DNA of 64,000 nt from positions 992,001-1,056,000 of the forward strand of contig NZ_LT598653.1 of assembly GCF_900078365.1 (NCBI RefSeq). Reading direction: 5' to 3'. How positions within the stretch are numbered: the stretch's first letter is position 1; the number at the start of each line of letters is the position of its first letter. Shown one piece after another: positions 8,964 to 15,857 of the stretch. A model generated the notes under the pieces. The model was given only the letters and a program-made list of their open reading frames with translations, was not told the origin of the DNA and searched no databases. A program made the translations under genes and the position numbers. The stretch comes from an uncultured Sphingopyxis sp. (lineage in GTDB: Bacteria; Pseudomonadota; Alphaproteobacteria; Sphingomonadales; Sphingomonadaceae).

Positions 8964-10513
8964 CCGCGCTCAACCGCGCCGGATGGCGCCCCGAAATGAA
9001 TGTCGCCGGCGGCGCCGACGACAATGTGACCTTCACCGGCAACCGTGCCTTGATGCTCGAAGAACCGCTGATTTTCGAGATCGGCTCGACCGAAACGACC
9101 GGCGTCGATTTCGACGAGCCGGCGCCCGCCGCCGACCTGGGATCGCTGATGCGCAGCGATCCCATCGGCCTGCCGGGGCTCAGCGAGTCCGAAACGGTGC
9201 GCCACTATACGCGCCTGTCGCGCCAGAATTACGCCATCGACCTCGGCCTTTTCCCGCTCGGCAGCTGCACGATGAAACACAACCCGCGCCTCAATGAAAA
9301 GGTCGCGCGGATGCCGGGCTTCGCCGATGTTCATCCGTTGCAGCCGCAGGAAACCGTGCAGGGGGCGCTGGCAGTCATCAACGAACTCGCCGTCTGGCTG
9401 ATCAAGCTGACCGGCATGTATGGCGTCGCCATGTCGCCCAAGGCGGGCGCGCATGGCGAGCTTTGCGGCATCCTCTGCATCAAGGCGGCGCTCGAGGCGC
9501 GCGGCGAGGACCGGCGCGTATTGCTCGTCCCCGAAAGCGCGCACGGCACCAATCCGGCGACCGCGGCCTTTGCGGGCTTCACGGTCGAGGATATTCCTGC
9601 AACCGCCGAGGGCCGCGTCGATCTCGCGGCGCTGAAAGCGCGCCTCGGCCCCGACGTCGCGGGGGTGATGATCACCAACCCCAACACCTGCGGCCTGTTC
9701 GAGCGCGACATGAAGGCGATCTCGGACGCGGTCCACGCGGCGGGCGGTTATGTCTATTGCGACGGCGCGAACTTCAACGCGATCGTCGGCCGCGTGCGTC
9801 CGGGCGATCTGGGCATCGACGCGATGCACATCAACCTGCACAAGACCTTCTCGACCCCGCACGGCGGCGGTGGACCGGGTTCGGGGCCGGTGGTGCTGTC
9901 GGAGGCGCTGTCGCCCTACGGCCCGATCCCCTATTCCGCGCGCTACGCCGACGGCTCGTTCAAGCTGGTCGAAGAGGAGAGCGCGGGCGAGGAGCATCCC
10001 GAGACCTTTGGCCGCATGACCGCGTTCCACGGCCAGATGGGCATGTTCACGCGCGCGCTGACCTATATCCTCAGCCACGGGGCCGACGGTCTCAAGCAGG
10101 TTGCCGAGGACGCCGTGCTCAACGCCAATTATGTGCTGCGCGGCCTGGAGGATGTCCTCGACGCGCCCTTCGCCGCATCGGGGCCGTGCATGCACGAGGC
10201 GCTGTTCAGCGACAAGGGGCTCGCCGAAGGCTTCTCGACGCTCGACATCGCCAAGGGCCTGATCGACGAGGGCTATCACCCGATGACGGTCTATTTCCCG
10301 CTCGTCGTCCACGGCGCGATGCTCATCGAGCCGACCGAGACCGAATCGAAGGCAGTGCTCGACCAGTTCATCGGGGCGCTGCGCAGCATCGCGCTGCGCG
10401 CGAAGAACGGCGATCCGGCACTCAAGTCGGCGCCGCATTTCGCCCCGCGCGCGCGGCTCGACGAAACGGCGGCGGCGCGGAGGCCGATCCTTGCCTGGGA
10501 AGGCGACCTATAG
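8960..10513 (+). CDS. gcvPB: Glycine dehydrogenase (decarboxylating) subunit 2, PLP subunit
   Basis: 517 residues, the C-terminal half of the P protein. The pyridoxal-phosphate lysine is K295 in NLHKTFSTPHGGGGPGSGP, with FPLGSCTMKHNP near residue 98 and ESAHGTNPATA near 190. It forms an (AB)2 complex with GcvPA and depends on GcvH. It is the last gene of the gcv operon; a palindromic repeat (10519-10596) follows and separates it from the next gene. Confidence 0.96.
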   Translation: MTALNRAGWRPEMNVAGGADDNVTFTGNRALMLEEPLIFEIGSTETTGVDFDEPAPAADLGSLMRSDPIGLPGLSESETVRHYTRLSRQNYAIDLGLFPLGSCTMKHNPRLNEKVARMPGFADVHPLQPQETVQGALAVINELAVWLIKLTGMYGVAMSPKAGAHGELCGILCIKAALEARGEDRRVLLVPESAHGTNPATAAFAGFTVEDIPATAEGRVDLAALKARLGPDVAGVMITNPNTCGLFERDMKAISDAVHAAGGYVYCDGANFNAIVGRVRPGDLGIDAMHINLHKTFSTPHGGGGPGSGPVVLSEALSPYGPIPYSARYADGSFKLVEEESAGEEHPETFGRMTAFHGQMGMFTRALTYILSHGADGLKQVAEDAVLNANYVLRGLEDVLDAPFAASGPCMHEALFSDKGLAEGFSTLDIAKGLIDEGYHPMTVYFPLVVHGAMLIEPTETESKAVLDQFIGALRSIALRAKNGDPALKSAPHFAPRARLDETAAARRPILAWEGDL

Positions 10514-10518
10514 TCCAT

Positions 10519-10596
10519 CGTCATCCCGGCGAAGGCCGGGATCTCGACGGCGCGTCACTACCCAACGGCGAGATCCCGGCCTTCGCCGGGATGACG
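10519..10596. repeat. Dispersed palindromic repeat, copy A
   Basis: The left arm at 10519-10546 and right arm at 10569-10596 are perfect 28-base inverted repeats built on CGTCATCCCGGCGAAGGCCG, each arm itself containing CCCGGC-GAAG-GCCGGG. A 22-base spacer differs between copies. Near-identical copies occur at 31071-31147 and 63389-63466, and variants at 13766-13858 and 47278-47363. All are intergenic. Confidence 0.9.
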
Positions 10597-10616
10597 ATTA
10601 AAAGGGGGAGAGTGCG

Positions 10617-11063
10617 ATGAGCTGGGACAGTCTGTTTCTGCTGGCAAATTATTGGGCTTTCGCCGGCTGGATCGCACTTGCGTTCCTGCCGCGCGGGCCA
10701 AGGATTCTCGCGGCTATTCTCTATGCCGGCGTGTTCCTGCTCTGCCTGGCCTATACTGTGCTGATCGTCGGTTTCCTGACCGGCGGCATCGATCCGGGGG
10801 GCGCGAGCGGGGCCGATTTCACGACGCTCGCCGGCGTGATGAAGCTGTTCGACAGCCCGGGCGGCGCGACGATGGGGTGGATCCACTATCTTGCCTTCGA
10901 CCTGTTCGCCGGCATGTGGATCGCGCGCGACGCCGATCAGAAGGGTTTCAGCCGCGTCGTGCAATTCCCCTTCCTGTTCCTGACGCTGATGGCCGGCCCG
11001 GTCGGCCTCTTCGCCTGGCTGATCGTGCGCGAGCGCCGCGCGCGGGCGCAGGCGAAGCGGTGA
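10617..11063 (+). CDS. ABA4-like membrane protein (DUF4281)
   Basis: 148 residues with four predicted transmembrane segments (FLLANYWAFAGWIALAF, ILAAILYAGVFLLCLAYTVL, WIHYLAFDLFAGMWIA, FPFLFLTLMAGPVGLFAWLI). WIHYLAFDLFAGMWIARDA and MAGPVGLFAWL are the conserved signature of the family named after plant ABA4, a factor in neoxanthin formation. The bacterial role is unknown; a link to carotenoids in pigmented sphingomonads is possible but only inferred. The start ATG 10617 has GGGGGAGAG just upstream. Its stop overlaps the next start (GTGA). Confidence 0.8.
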   Translation: MSWDSLFLLANYWAFAGWIALAFLPRGPRILAAILYAGVFLLCLAYTVLIVGFLTGGIDPGGASGADFTTLAGVMKLFDSPGGATMGWIHYLAFDLFAGMWIARDADQKGFSRVVQFPFLFLTLMAGPVGLFAWLIVRERRARAQAKR

Positions 11064-11695
11064 CGCCGCAGCCCTGGATGCCCGGCGACGGCGGTTCCGC
11101 GGACAAGCGCCACGCCCCCGCGACGCTGCGTAACCGCGACGCGATCGCCGCGGTGCTCGCCGACTGGCTGCCGCCGTCGGGGACGGTGCTGGAGGTGGCG
11201 AGTGGGTCGGGCGAGCATATCGTCCACTTCGCTGCCGCCTTTCCGCATCTGGGCTGGCAACCGAGCGATCCCGACCCCGCCGGCCTGACGTCGATCGCGG
11301 CCTGGCGCGCCGAGGCCGGGCTCGCCAACGTCGCGCCGCCGCTGGCGCTCGACGCCGCCGCATCCGACTGGCCGGTCGAGCAGGCCGATGCGATCCTCTG
11401 CATCAACATGGTCCATATCAGCCCATGGGAAGCGACGCTCGGCCTGTTCGCGGGCGCCGCGCGGCTGCTCGTGCCCGGCGCCCCGCTGATCCTCTATGGC
11501 CCCTACATCGAGCCCGATGTGCCGACGGCGGAGAGCAATCTGGCCTTCGACGCCAATCTGCGCGCGCGCGATCCGGCGTGGGGGCTGCGCGACGCCGATA
11601 TGGTCAAGTCGGCGGCTCGCGCCGCGGGGCTCGCCTTCATCGAGCGCCGCGCGATGCCCGCGAACAATCTGATGCTGCTCTTCCGCCGCACCTGA
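11060..11695 (+). CDS. SAM-dependent methyltransferase (DUF938)
   Basis: 211 residues. The GTG at 11060 overlaps the stop of the preceding gene; ATG 11078 is an alternative start. The family-typical KRHAPATLRNRDAI is followed by motif I TVLEVASGSGEHIVHFA, the strand LGWQPSDPD, and INMVHISPWEAT (motif IV). The C-terminus AFIERRAMPANNLMLLFRR matches the DUF938/METTL26 family. Its methyl acceptor is unknown. Coupling with the ABA4-like gene suggests joint expression. Confidence 0.8.
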   Translation: MTPQPWMPGDGGSADKRHAPATLRNRDAIAAVLADWLPPSGTVLEVASGSGEHIVHFAAAFPHLGWQPSDPDPAGLTSIAAWRAEAGLANVAPPLALDAAASDWPVEQADAILCINMVHISPWEATLGLFAGAARLLVPGAPLILYGPYIEPDVPTAESNLAFDANLRARDPAWGLRDADMVKSAARAAGLAFIERRAMPANNLMLLFRRT

Positions 11696-11797
11696 CGGAC
11701 CTGACAGGTCGGCCGATCGGCGCTTTACCTCGCCCGCAGAACCGTTAGCTTTCTCATCAATTGCGCGCAAACGACGCGATTCGAGGAGAGAGAGGCG

Positions 11798-13357
11798 ATG
11801 GGCCGCGACGTTTCGGAGCTGTTTACGTTCGACGAATTCCTGACCCATTGGGCCGCCGAGCGTCCCGACCGGGTGGCGATGCGCGAGGAGGATCGCGTTT
11901 ACAGCTACGCCGAACTCGATGACCTCACCGCGCGCGCGGCGTCGGCCTTGATCGCCGCGGGGCTCAAAAAGGGCGACCGCATCGCGTGGATCGGCAAGAA
12001 CAGCGACCTGTATTTCACCCTCTTCTATGGCGCGGCGCGCGCGGGCATCGTGATGGCGCCGATCGGCTGGCGCCTCTCGCCCGCCGAATGGGCCTTCATC
12101 GTCAATGATACGCAGGCGAAGATCGTCTTCGCCGGGCCGGGGTTCGACGAGGTCGCCGGGCAGCTGTCAGGCAAGCTCGCGAACGATCCGAGGATCGCCG
12201 GCGCCGTCGAAGCCCGGGCGATGATCGAGGGCGCCGGGCGCGCGCCCTTCGAGCCATCCGCGGTCAACGACGCGGTGCTCCAGCTCTATACATCGGGCAC
12301 CACGGGCAACCCGAAGGGCGCCGTTCTGTCGAACCGCAATCTCTTCGCGCTGCGCAAGCATTCGAGCACCCTCGACATGCCCTACACCAAATGGGAGGAT
12401 GACGAGGCGGTGCTCGTCGCGATGCCCTGCGCGCATATCGGCGGCACCGGGCTCGGCATCATGGCGCTGGCGGCGGGACTTCCCGGCATCATCCTCGCCG
12501 AATTCAACCCCGACGGCGTGTTCGACGCCGTCGAGCGGCACGGCGTCACGCGCTTCTTCATGGTCCCCGCGGCGCTCCAGATGCTGCTGATGCACCCGCG
12601 CTGCGCCAGCGTCGACTACAGCCGCCTCAAATATATCCTCTACGGCGCTGCGCCGATCCCGCTCGAATTGCTGCGCCAGTGCATCCAGGTCTTCGGGGCG
12701 CAGTTCATCCAGGCTTACGGGATGACCGAGACGACGGGCACCATCTCGATGCTGCCTCCCGAAGATCACGATCCCGCGGGCAATGCGCGCATGCGTTCGG
12801 CGGGCAAGGCGCTTCCGGGGGTCGAGATCGTCATTCTCGGACCCGACGGCCAGCCGGTGCCGACGGGCGAGGTGGGCGAGGTCGTCACGCGCTCGTCGAA
12901 CAATATGCTCGGTTACTGGAACCTGCCCGATGCGACCGCGACGACGATGACCGACGACGGCTGGATTCGCACCGGCGACGCGGGCTATCTCGACGCGGAC
13001 GGCTATCTCTTCATCCACGACCGGATGAAGGACATGATCATCACCGGCGGCGAGAATGTCTATCCGGCCGAGGTCGAAAGCGCGATCTTCGGCCATCCGG
13101 CGGTGCAGGAGGTCGCGGTGATCGGCATCCCCGACGATAAATGGGGCGAGACGGTGAAGGCGGTCGTCGTCGCCAAGCCGGGCGCCAGCGTCGAGGAGGC
13201 GGACATCATCGCGTGGGCGCGCGAGCGCATCGCGCCCTTCAAATGCCCGCGCAGCATCGACGTCATCGAGGCGCTGCCGCGCAACGCCAGCGGCAAGATC
13301 CTGCGCAAGGACCTGCGCGCGCCCTATTGGGAGGGCTATGAGCGGATGGTGAATTGA
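11798..13357 (+). CDS. Fatty-acyl-CoA ligase (AMP-binding, ANL superfamily)
   Basis: 519 residues, the usual length. It activates a carboxylic acid to the acyl-AMP and then the CoA thioester. Motifs in order: LYTSGTTGNPKGAVLSN near residue 165 (P-loop), YGMTETTGTISM near 305, TGDAGYLDADGYLFIHDR near 390, IITGGENVYPAEVE near 412, and NASGKILRKDLR near the C-terminus with the adenylation lysine. The substrate cannot be told from sequence; the architecture resembles medium/long-chain ligases. ATG 11798 follows GAGGAGAGAGAGG. It stands alone between intergenic spacers. Confidence 0.88.
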   Translation: MGRDVSELFTFDEFLTHWAAERPDRVAMREEDRVYSYAELDDLTARAASALIAAGLKKGDRIAWIGKNSDLYFTLFYGAARAGIVMAPIGWRLSPAEWAFIVNDTQAKIVFAGPGFDEVAGQLSGKLANDPRIAGAVEARAMIEGAGRAPFEPSAVNDAVLQLYTSGTTGNPKGAVLSNRNLFALRKHSSTLDMPYTKWEDDEAVLVAMPCAHIGGTGLGIMALAAGLPGIILAEFNPDGVFDAVERHGVTRFFMVPAALQMLLMHPRCASVDYSRLKYILYGAAPIPLELLRQCIQVFGAQFIQAYGMTETTGTISMLPPEDHDPAGNARMRSAGKALPGVEIVILGPDGQPVPTGEVGEVVTRSSNNMLGYWNLPDATATTMTDDGWIRTGDAGYLDADGYLFIHDRMKDMIITGGENVYPAEVESAIFGHPAVQEVAVIGIPDDKWGETVKAVVVAKPGASVEEADIIAWARERIAPFKCPRSIDVIEALPRNASGKILRKDLRAPYWEGYERMVN

Positions 13358-13404
13358 CGGGCCGGTAAGGGCAGGTTCATTTTCCCGATGCTTAGCGCGC
13401 GACG

Positions 13405-13752
13405 ATGGAATGGCTCATCGACTTTTACCGTCCGCTGAGTGCCGCGCTCGGCATGAGCACGGGCGCCTCGGACAGTCTGCTGCATGTGCATGGCGGCATG
13501 GTCGTCCTGTTTCTCGCCCGGATCGCGACCCGGCGTTCGCTCGCGACATGGACGCCATTTCTGTTCGTCCTGGCGGCGGCGCTGGCAAAGGAAGCCGTCG
13601 ACCGCATCGCGCATGGCGCGTGGCGGATGCCCGACAGCGCGTTCGACGTCCTCAACACGATCTTCTGGCCCTTCGTCCTGATGGTCGGGTTGCGCTGGCG
13701 CCGGGCGCGGCCCGACGGTTCCGGTGGCGACCGGAATGCGGGCGGCGGCTGA
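13405..13752 (+). CDS. Small membrane protein of unknown function
   Basis: 115 residues. Hydrophobic segments at about 25-42 (LLHVHGGMVVLFLARIA), 48-63 (TWTPFLFVLAAALAKEA) and 78-95 (FDVLNTIFWPFVLMVGL) suggest three membrane passes with a charged C-terminal tail. LHVHGGM and KEAVDRIAHGAWRMPDSAFDVLNT are the most conserved-looking parts, resembling integral membrane proteins that monitor or remodel the envelope, but I do not recognise a named family. It ends just before palindrome copy B. Confidence 0.6.
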   Translation: MEWLIDFYRPLSAALGMSTGASDSLLHVHGGMVVLFLARIATRRSLATWTPFLFVLAAALAKEAVDRIAHGAWRMPDSAFDVLNTIFWPFVLMVGLRWRRARPDGSGGDRNAGGG

Positions 13753-13765
13753 CCGCCGGAACTAG

Positions 13766-13858
13766 CCGTCGCCCCCGCGAAGGCGGGGGCCGCTCTCGGT
13801 TTACGCGGGCACGGCTGATTAAGGCCGCTGGCGGCCCCCGCCTTCGCGGGGGCGACGG
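13766..13858. repeat. Dispersed palindromic repeat, variant copy B
   Basis: CCGTCGCCCCCGCGAAGGCG and following bases (13766-13793) are inverted at 13831-13858. The same GCGAAGGC core as copies A, C and E is kept, with compensating changes so both arms still pair (GTCGCCCCC instead of GTCATCCCGG). The loop is 37 bases. Confidence 0.85.
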
Positions 13859-13962
13859 TTATAGGCAACGTCCGCCCTCCACCCCAAAACCGACCCATCA
13901 GCCCCATTCCGCCGCGTGAGAATGTGAAAGCCAACCTCCCCGCCGCGCCATAAATTCACTCC

Positions 13963-14073
13963 ACATCCGGCCTTTCACGCGACCTACACCCCGAAAGGCC
14001 GATGCGTTTTCCTCGTTGGCGCTGCCATGCACGGGGGCACGGAGGGCTTCACCTTATGGTGGAGCCCTTTTTC
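13963..14073 (+). ncRNA. Candidate small RNA ending in an orphan intrinsic terminator
   Basis: The interval between palindrome copy B and the convergent GST gene has no convincing ORF. It holds two strong hairpins in plus-strand orientation: CGGCCTTTC (13968-13976) with GAAAGGCCG (13993-14001), then the terminator at 14041-14073. A -10-like TAAATT at 13951-13956 would place a start near 13963. The terminator is about 290 bases past the nearest plus-strand gene. The expression and function are not known; no named RNA family was recognised. Confidence 0.35.
14043..14073 (+). terminator. Rho-independent terminator
   Basis: GGGCTTCACC (14044-14053), TTAT loop, GGTGGAGCCC (14058-14067), then TTTTT. 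The stem has one G-U pair. Orientation is plus strand; the GST stop codon on the minus strand lies immediately to the right. Confidence 0.8.
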
Positions 14074-14074
14074 G

Positions 14075-14710
14075 TCATGCGGGGGCTTTCTGTCGCTTGC
14101 GCGCGCGCCGGAACCCCTCGCGCGCCGTGCAGCGATCGCGCCATGCCCTCGTGGCATCACCCAGCACATCGTCGGCGCCGAGCGTCGTCGCGAGGAAGGC
14201 GGCATAGCCGATGACGATGTCGGCGATGGTGAAGCGCCCCGCGACGAGCCATTCGCGCCCGTCGGCGAGCGCCGCCTCGATGCTCTTCGCCCGCCCGCCG
14301 AAAAACGCCTTATAGTCCTCGACCGCCTGCGCGAGCCGCCGCTCCTCGGGCTCGACGCGCGTGTAGCGGAGCATGATCGCGAGCGGGAAGGTCAGCGTCG
14401 CGTCGCCGCGGTGCAGCCAGTTGCGACAGTCCCAATAATCGGCTTCGTCCCGCCGGACCTCGAGCGGCGTCCCCTCGGCGATCCGTTCGCAGATTGCGGC
14501 GGACTCGGTCATCAGCCGTCCGCCCTCGACCCAGCCGGGCACGGTCATCAGCGGGTTGACTGCGCGATAATCGGGCTCGAATGCGCGCGGCGGGAATTTG
14601 AGCAGGCGCAGGTCCACGTCGAGGCCGGCCTCTTCGACCGCCCACAGGCAGCGCAGCGAGCGGGCGTCGGGGCAGTGATAGAGGATCGGCCTGCTTTTCT
14701 CGCTTGTCAT
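14075..14710 (-). CDS. Glutathione S-transferase family protein
   Basis: 211 residues starting MTSEKSRPILYHCPDARSLR at ATG 14710. The thioredoxin-like N-terminal domain contains NPLMTVPGWVEGGRLMTESA near residues 55-75, in which the cis-Pro and the E-S pair bind glutathione. The C-terminal helical domain shows FTIADIVIGYAAF, the N-capping-box region of GSTs. Substrate unknown. The start overlaps the stop of the EamA permease by four bases (ATGA), so both form one minus-strand unit. Confidence 0.85.
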   Translation of the reverse strand: MTSEKSRPILYHCPDARSLRCLWAVEEAGLDVDLRLLKFPPRAFEPDYRAVNPLMTVPGWVEGGRLMTESAAICERIAEGTPLEVRRDEADYWDCRNWLHRGDATLTFPLAIMLRYTRVEPEERRLAQAVEDYKAFFGGRAKSIEAALADGREWLVAGRFTIADIVIGYAAFLATTLGADDVLGDATRAWRDRCTAREGFRRARKRQKAPA

Positions 14711-15639
14711 GCGGCAACCTCCTTCGGCCGGTCGATATGGCGGCGATGTTCGCGCCAGGCGATGAACAGGCCCGACGCGATGATCAGCGGCGCGCCGGCC
14801 CAGGTCGTGTCGGCGGGCAGGGTGCCGAAGAACCACCAGCCCGCGGCGATCGCCCACAGCAGGCTCGAATAATCCATCGGGATCACCACCGACACCGGCG
14901 CGAGGCGCAGCGCGCCGGTCAGCGACATCTGGACGACCGCGCCGAGGAAGCCGAGCCCGATCAGCAGCAGCCATTCATGGCCGCTGTGCGCCGTGACGAC
15001 AAAGGGCAGGGCGATGCCGAGCGGGATCAGCGACAGCAGGCTGAACCAGAAGACGATCGTCGCGGCATTTTCGGTGCGGCCGAGATCGCGCACCGCTATG
15101 GTGATCAGCGCGGTCATGATCGCGCCGCCGAGCGCGACCAAGGTGCCGACGCCGTGCATGCCGCCGAAGCCGCCCGCGAAGCCCGCAACCGGATCGAGCA
15201 CGACGAGCACGCCGACGAAGCCGACGATCACCGCGCTCCACCGCTGCCATCCCGTCGCCTCGCCGAGCAGGATGGCGGCGAAGATGACGGCAAAGATCGG
15301 CACCGACAGGCTGATCGTCGTCGCCTCGGCCATCGGCAGCAGGATCATGCCGCCGAAATTGCACGCCATGCCGGTCAATCCCATCATCGCCCGCCGCGCA
15401 TGCGCGCCGATGCGCTGTGTCTTCAGCGACGCGAGGCCGCCGGTCGCCATCACCCAGGCCAGCACGAAGGGCAGGACGAGCGCCTGCCGCCAGAACAGGC
15501 TTTCGACGATATGGATGCCCGCCGCGTCGATCATCTTGACGAGCACGAACATCAGCGAGAGGCTGACCATCGCGAGCAGCCGCAACGCGATACCGCCCAG
15601 ATAATTTTGCGGTGCTGCGGATGATGACGCGTCGCTCAT
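14707..15639 (-). CDS. EamA/DMT-family permease
   Basis: 310 residues with about ten hydrophobic segments and the two-fold EamA repeat. Typical blocks are RQALVLPFVLAWV near residue 50, LPMAEATTISLSVPIFAVIF near 100-120, and in the second half LRLAPVSVVIPMDYSSLLWA. Members export metabolites or drugs; the substrate is not predictable. ATG at 15639; the gene is read first in the unit with the downstream GST, away from tRNA-Trp. Confidence 0.85.
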   Translation of the reverse strand: MSDASSSAAPQNYLGGIALRLLAMVSLSLMFVLVKMIDAAGIHIVESLFWRQALVLPFVLAWVMATGGLASLKTQRIGAHARRAMMGLTGMACNFGGMILLPMAEATTISLSVPIFAVIFAAILLGEATGWQRWSAVIVGFVGVLVVLDPVAGFAGGFGGMHGVGTLVALGGAIMTALITIAVRDLGRTENAATIVFWFSLLSLIPLGIALPFVVTAHSGHEWLLLIGLGFLGAVVQMSLTGALRLAPVSVVIPMDYSSLLWAIAAGWWFFGTLPADTTWAGAPLIIASGLFIAWREHRRHIDRPKEVAA

Positions 15640-15699
15640 GCGAAATCGCGCATATCAGCCCCGCCGATGCGCGCAAGCCGTCATCCCCCCTCATCCCCC

Positions 15700-15728
15700 T
15701 TGCCCCGTCCCTTATATCCGGCTAGTGG
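15700..15728 (+). promoter_or_regulatory. Possible tRNA-Trp promoter
   Basis: TTGCCC at 15700-15705 and TAGTGG at 15723-15728 are 17 bases apart, placing a start a few bases before the tRNA at 15742. The -10 match is weak. Confidence 0.3.
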
Positions 15729-15741
15729 CGCACTCCGGCCT

Positions 15742-15817
15742 AGGGGTATAGCTCAGTTGGTAGAGCATCGGTCTCCAAAACCGAGGGTCGCGGGTTCGAG
15801 TCCTGCTGCCCCTGCCA
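15742..15817 (+). tRNA. tRNA-Trp (CCA anticodon)
   Basis: A 76-base cloverleaf. The acceptor AGGGGTA pairs with TGCCCCT, the D arm is GCTCAGTTGGTAGAGC, the anticodon stem CGGTCTCCAAAACCG presents CCA, and the T arm is GCGGGTTCGAGTCCTGC. The 3' CCA is encoded. In many alphaproteobacteria tRNA-Trp precedes secE-nusG; here the neighbour is instead a convergent kinase gene. Confidence 0.97.
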
Positions 15818-15827
15818 GGCCGTTCGA

Positions 15828-15843
15828 TCGCTTTTCGAAGCGA
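15828..15843. terminator. Short UUCG hairpin after tRNA-Trp
   Basis: TCGCTT-TTCG-AAGCGA forms a 6-bp stem with a stable UUCG loop, 10 bases past the tRNA, between the tRNA and the 3' end of the convergent kinase gene. There is no U-run, so a terminator role is uncertain. Confidence 0.35.
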
Positions 15844-15857
15844 CCGCTGCCCGGCGA

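Noticed and set aside
10519..10596. Intrinsic terminator of the gcv operon
   Set aside because: The structure is a dispersed palindrome without a U-run; it may affect termination but is better described as a repeat.
14711..14974. Longer GST protein starting at 14974
   Set aside because: The extension is out-of-frame sequence of the EamA permease; homology starts at MTSEKSRP with an ATGA overlap.
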